This document shows, piece by piece, positions 61,734 through 64,000 of a stretch of 64,000 bases of DNA. Below the pieces are notes generated by a model. That model made no database searches and had not been told where the DNA came from. It saw nothing but the letters and a program-made list of their open reading frames with translations. The position numbers and the translations under genes were made by a program. Position 1 is the stretch's first letter. Each line of letters opens with the position of its first letter. The DNA is from Akkermansia muciniphila (GTDB taxonomy: Bacteria > Verrucomicrobiota > Verrucomicrobiia > Limisphaerales > BJHT01): contig CAMAUZ010000040.1 of NCBI GenBank assembly GCA_945861535.1, forward strand, positions 1 to 64,000, in the 5' to 3' direction.

Positions 61734-62168
61734 GCATCTACACCGATACCAGTGTCCTGTTCTCGCTGTATGGGACCGACGCGAATTCCCCCCCAAGCCG
61801 ATGCTTAGCGGGAGGCAAATCCCACTCCCCTTGATATCACGGGCTTGCAGCGAGTCGAACTTCGGAACGCGCTCGCGCTCGCCGTGTTTCAGCAACGACT
61901 GACTCCGTCCGAAGCGCACGCGGCCTGGCAGGAGGTTCAGCGTGATCTGGCGACGGGGTTGCTGATATCAAGGCCGGAGCCATGGACGGAAGTGGTCGGT
62001 AGGGCGGAGACTTTGGTTCGGGATTACAGCGAAACTGTCGGCAGTCGAAGCTTGGATATTCTGCATGTGGCGACCACTTTAGTTTGGGGTACAACCACAT
62101 TTTGCACCTTCGACATCCGGCAAACCAAACTGGCTCGACTCGCGGGACTCCAAGTCCAACCGCTGTGA
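61730..62168 (+). pseudogene. VapC-like PIN toxin, disrupted by a frameshift and a stop
   Basis: GTG 61730 starts MSIYTDTSVLFSLYGTDANS, with the first acidic residue of the PIN site (YTDTS). After a run of seven C (61789-61795) the frame ends in TGA. Assuming six C, reading passes to the frame that later encodes GLQRVELRNALALAVFQQRLTP...VGSRSLDILHVATTLVWG...TFCTFDIRQTKLARLAGL (the second half of a PIN domain, with VELRN, DILH and TFD), but one in-frame TAG remains at the position where TGG is expected (QADA-stop-REANP). So at least two lesions are present. It cannot make a full-length toxin. Confidence 0.75.
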
Positions 62169-62189
62169 AGACTCTCGACTAACTCCGCC

Positions 62190-62351
62190 ATGCGACTCCG
62201 TCGCCTCCTACCCCTGCTAATCCTCACCGCCAGCACCAGCGGCTGCCTCACTCCCCTGAGCTTCGAGCAGAACTCCGATTGGCGATGGCGCCAAACCGTG
62301 CCGGGGCATCACCCAATCAACTCCGAAGACCCCGACCGCCGCGACCGGTGA
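62190..62351 (+). CDS. Tiny lipoprotein (53 residues)
   Basis: ATG 62190 opens MRLRRLLPLLILTASTSGC, a compact lipoprotein signal (basic start, hydrophobic core, lipobox TSGC with Cys19), then 34 residues LTPLSFEQNSDWRWRQTVPGHHPINSEDPDRRDR ending at TGA 62351. Small entericidin-like or surface lipoproteins have this form. It lies between the broken toxin and the DUF433 gene. No homology recognised; the support is the signal alone. Confidence 0.5.
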   Translation: MRLRRLLPLLILTASTSGCLTPLSFEQNSDWRWRQTVPGHHPINSEDPDRRDR

Positions 62352-62389
62352 CAGTCGCAGCGCATCGCGCCACCCGGTAGCCTGCCGCC

Positions 62390-62650
62390 ATGACAACCGC
62401 CACCGCCTATCGCTATCTCGTGACTACTCCCGGTATCCGTGGGGGACATCCGCGCATCGAGGACACGCGCATCGGAGTGCATGACGTGATTGGTTTGCTC
62501 CAACACGGCGAAACGGTGGACTCAGTCACCCGCTCCTTTCCCGGTGTCACCCGCGCGCAAGTCTATGGGTGCCTGGCCTATTACGAAGACCACACGGCGG
62601 AGATAGACTTGCTGATTGCCCGCCAGATGGTTGCCGCGTCCGTATCTTAG
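62390..62650 (+). CDS. DUF433 (antitoxin-like) protein
   Basis: The protein has 86 residues. The core TPGIRGGHPRIEDTRIGVHDVIGLLQHGETVDSVTRSFPGVTRAQVYGCLAYYEDHTAEID is the DUF433 motif (GG.P.I.GTRI..., winged helix-turn-helix). DUF433 proteins usually sit upstream of a DUF5615 PIN-like nuclease and serve as its antitoxin. Here the tail LIARQMVAASVS is followed directly by REP-like DNA and no toxin gene, so it is an orphan or a remnant of a lost pair. Confidence 0.8.
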   Translation: MTTATAYRYLVTTPGIRGGHPRIEDTRIGVHDVIGLLQHGETVDSVTRSFPGVTRAQVYGCLAYYEDHTAEIDLLIARQMVAASVS

Positions 62651-63142
62651 TTGCTTGCCACAATGTGAGTGTGACTCGCCGCAGTTCCGCAGGGACGACC
62701 GAGAATAGCCCAGCACTTGAGTGCTGGGTCTGCGTCGGGGCCGATGCCAAGTCCCGTCAGGGACGAAAGAAATCGTGCGCCGTCCCCGCCTCTGTCGTCC
62801 CTGACGGGACTTTCTGGTTCACCGGTCGCCAACCCAGCACTGAAGTGCTGGGCTATTTTCGGTCGTCCCTGCGGGACTCTCGGAGCGCGGGCGTCCCCTC
62901 CGCTCACGGCGTACGGAGGTCGGAAATGGTGGGCGAGACCGGGAGTTTCGGTTCCTCATGCAGTGCCCATTTCTGCACGCCGCGCAAAGCGCGCCCCGTC
63001 GTGGTTTGGTCGCGCTGAGCGGGCGGGAGGCCCGAGTCCCGACTGCATCGGAAACCGCCAAGGAACCTCGCCCGCGAGACGGAGCGGGTCATTTTCCGAG
63101 GTTCTTGTCCTTTGATGTCCGTCGTGGTTTCAACGGCATTTT
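62651..63142. repeat. REP-like composite, no gene
   Basis: 62690-62730 and 62830-62880 form an inverted pair (ACGACCGAGAATAGCCCAGC against GCTGGGCTATTTTCGGTCGT, with the AGTGCTGGG hairpins inside). A second inner pair is GTCCCGTCAGGGACGA/TCGTCCCTGACGGGAC. 62950-63110 is GC-rich sequence with CGCGCCCCGTCGTGGTTTGG-like motifs and no coding character. Confidence 0.65.
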
Positions 63143-63562
63143 CTAAGTTGCCGGCTTGGGCGGTAGCACCTTCTGGTTCACCAAGGTTGTGGGTATCCCG
63201 GCCATGTGTGAATCGCGGTGGACGAGAATTGCGCCGTGCTGTCTGGCGCTGGCGGCGATCAACGCATCCACCAGTGGCAGTCGTGGGCGGGTGGCCGAGC
63301 GCAGCTCCATGGCGGCCTCGGCGGTCTCTCGGGTGAAGGGCACCGTGGTGGTGAGCGTTTCCGTGTAGAGCTTGAAAGCACGCTCCGCTTCCGTGGTGTC
63401 AGCGACCAACTCGGTCAAACGTCCGCGCAACTCCACCACCGTGATCAGGGAGATGCCGGTCTCTTCCGGCCCGCGGGCCAGAATCACGTTCACGTCCCCG
63501 GCACCCGGTTCACGCAGGTAGTGCGCCAGCAGGGCGGAGGTGTCGAGAACGTGGGTGATCAC
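63143..63562 (-). CDS. vapC: VapC-like PIN-domain toxin
   Basis: The protein has 139 residues. PIN nuclease residues are in place: Asp7 (VLDTSALLAHYL), Glu in SLITVVELRGRL and Asp in RLPLVDALIAASARQHGAILVHRDSHM. Such toxins cleave tRNA or rRNA when free. Its start overlaps the stop of the preceding antitoxin gene by 4 bp (63559-63562), the standard translational coupling. The pair appears intact, unlike the one at 61.5-62.2 kb. The C-terminal TTLVNQKVLPPKPAT lacks a further Asp, as in many VapC proteins. Confidence 0.85.
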   Translation of the reverse strand: MITHVLDTSALLAHYLREPGAGDVNVILARGPEETGISLITVVELRGRLTELVADTTEAERAFKLYTETLTTTVPFTRETAEAAMELRSATRPRLPLVDALIAASARQHGAILVHRDSHMAGIPTTLVNQKVLPPKPAT

Positions 63563-63819
63563 AGGCTGACCTGGCGTTCCGCGTCTTCACGCTCCCGCGC
63601 GAGTTCGGCCTGCGGGTCAGCGCCGGGCCGCAAGTGCTGCCGGCCCGCCCCCAGCAAGCTCGCGGCCAGCGCGGCGTAGTCGGGAAGCAGCTTCACCGTG
63701 AAGGTGTCGGGCTGCGCGGTTTCCTGCCAATCCAGACGGCTGCCCGGCTTGATGCCGTGCCCGGACGCCAAGGTCGCAGGGATCGTCACCACGTTCTTGT
63801 CCATGACCTCACTAATCAT
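63559..63819 (-). CDS. AbrB/SpoVT-like antitoxin
   Basis: The protein has 86 residues. The swapped-hairpin DNA-binding fold is recognisable in SEVMDKNVVTIPATLASGHGIKPGSRLDW (V-T-I-P ... G-I-K-P-G pattern). The charged helical tail (PQAELAREREDAERQ) would bind the PIN toxin encoded just downstream (4-bp overlap). AbrB-type antitoxins also repress their own operon, so the promoter and operator should lie just right of 63819. The start ATG 63819 is immediately followed by an alternative ATG at 63804. Confidence 0.8.
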   Translation of the reverse strand: MISEVMDKNVVTIPATLASGHGIKPGSRLDWQETAQPDTFTVKLLPDYAALAASLLGAGRQHLRPGADPQAELAREREDAERQVSL

Positions 63820-64000
63820 GGGCGAGTTGTAGGTGACAGAATCTGGCCGGTCAATTCACGACTGTGCTTGATTTGAACTCGTGAAGGTCGGCCGGCTGAT
63901 TGAACGGCATTTATGTGACACGAATCATGCGTAGGCGGCGCCGCCGCCAGCGCGGACTTCGTTGCTAAACACGAACCGTTCCGCCTATGGCCGCCAGTCG
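63820..64000. other. Right edge, promoter region of the toxin-antitoxin pair
   Basis: AT-richer than the surroundings (63840-63880), consistent with the promoter/operator of the AbrB-VapC operon. No further gene can be recognised before the window ends. Confidence 0.35.

Overview
The window is about 64 kb of GC-rich bacterial chromosome. The gene families suggest the PVC superphylum, most likely Verrucomicrobiota. The evidence is paired cytochrome-c/DUF1549/DUF1553 and DUF1501 proteins, a DUF1592-type cytochrome, LamG and Kelch secreted proteins, many pseudopilin and lipoprotein genes, a PhoD-like phosphatase, and a very high density of REP-like palindromes between genes. The taxonomic call is an inference; no rRNA gene is present.

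Layout. 1-7.8 kb: secreted or catabolic genes (nucleoside hydrolase with a C-terminal beta-sandwich, sialidase-like Asp-box protein, LamG protein, lipoprotein, a frameshifted pseudopilin, PhoD-like phosphatase). 7.9-16.7 kb: a complete type II (II-C-like) CRISPR-Cas locus. A tracrRNA candidate lies on the minus strand just upstream of cas9. It is followed by cas9 with a long N-terminal extension, about 1 kb of degenerate repeats and a large palindrome, an unrelated-looking coiled-coil/FnIII-like gene, cas1 carrying an in-frame insertion, cas2, and an array of 22 repeats and 21 spacers. 16.9-32 kb: a truncated esterase, a repeat-rich gap, three very large secreted proteins in a row, and a Kelch-like propeller protein. 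32-38 kb: a DUF1592-type cytochrome gene broken by a 13-bp tandem duplication, a small secreted protein, an SGNH hydrolase, and a MetE-like protein.

38.4-51 kb is the housekeeping part: response regulator, hybrid histidine kinase, a 257-bp tandem repeat carrying copies of a terminator, rpoD, a BRCT remnant, a BRCT/TerB-like protein, ligA, an ABC exporter and a membrane pyrophosphatase. 51.3-56.1 kb holds a SIR2-like stub that overlaps (GTGA) a 1535-aa TIR-STAND-TM-HEAT protein with 15 near-identical 38-aa repeats. It looks like an immune or signalling receptor. 56.4-61.2 kb is the DUF1549/DUF1553 plus DUF1501 pair. 61.5-64 kb contains toxin-antitoxin modules (one decayed, one apparently intact), a DUF433 orphan and a tiny lipoprotein.

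Three points cut across the window. First, two defence systems are present: type II CRISPR and TIR-STAND-HEAT. Second, two genes are broken by recent short tandem duplications (19 bp and 13 bp) whose removal exactly restores a convincing protein, and a toxin gene is broken at a C homopolymer. These could be decay, slipped-strand switches or assembly errors. Third, REP-like palindromes occupy almost every longer intergenic gap, and one such sequence may have entered cas1 in frame. All family names come from motif recognition by eye; no database search was run.
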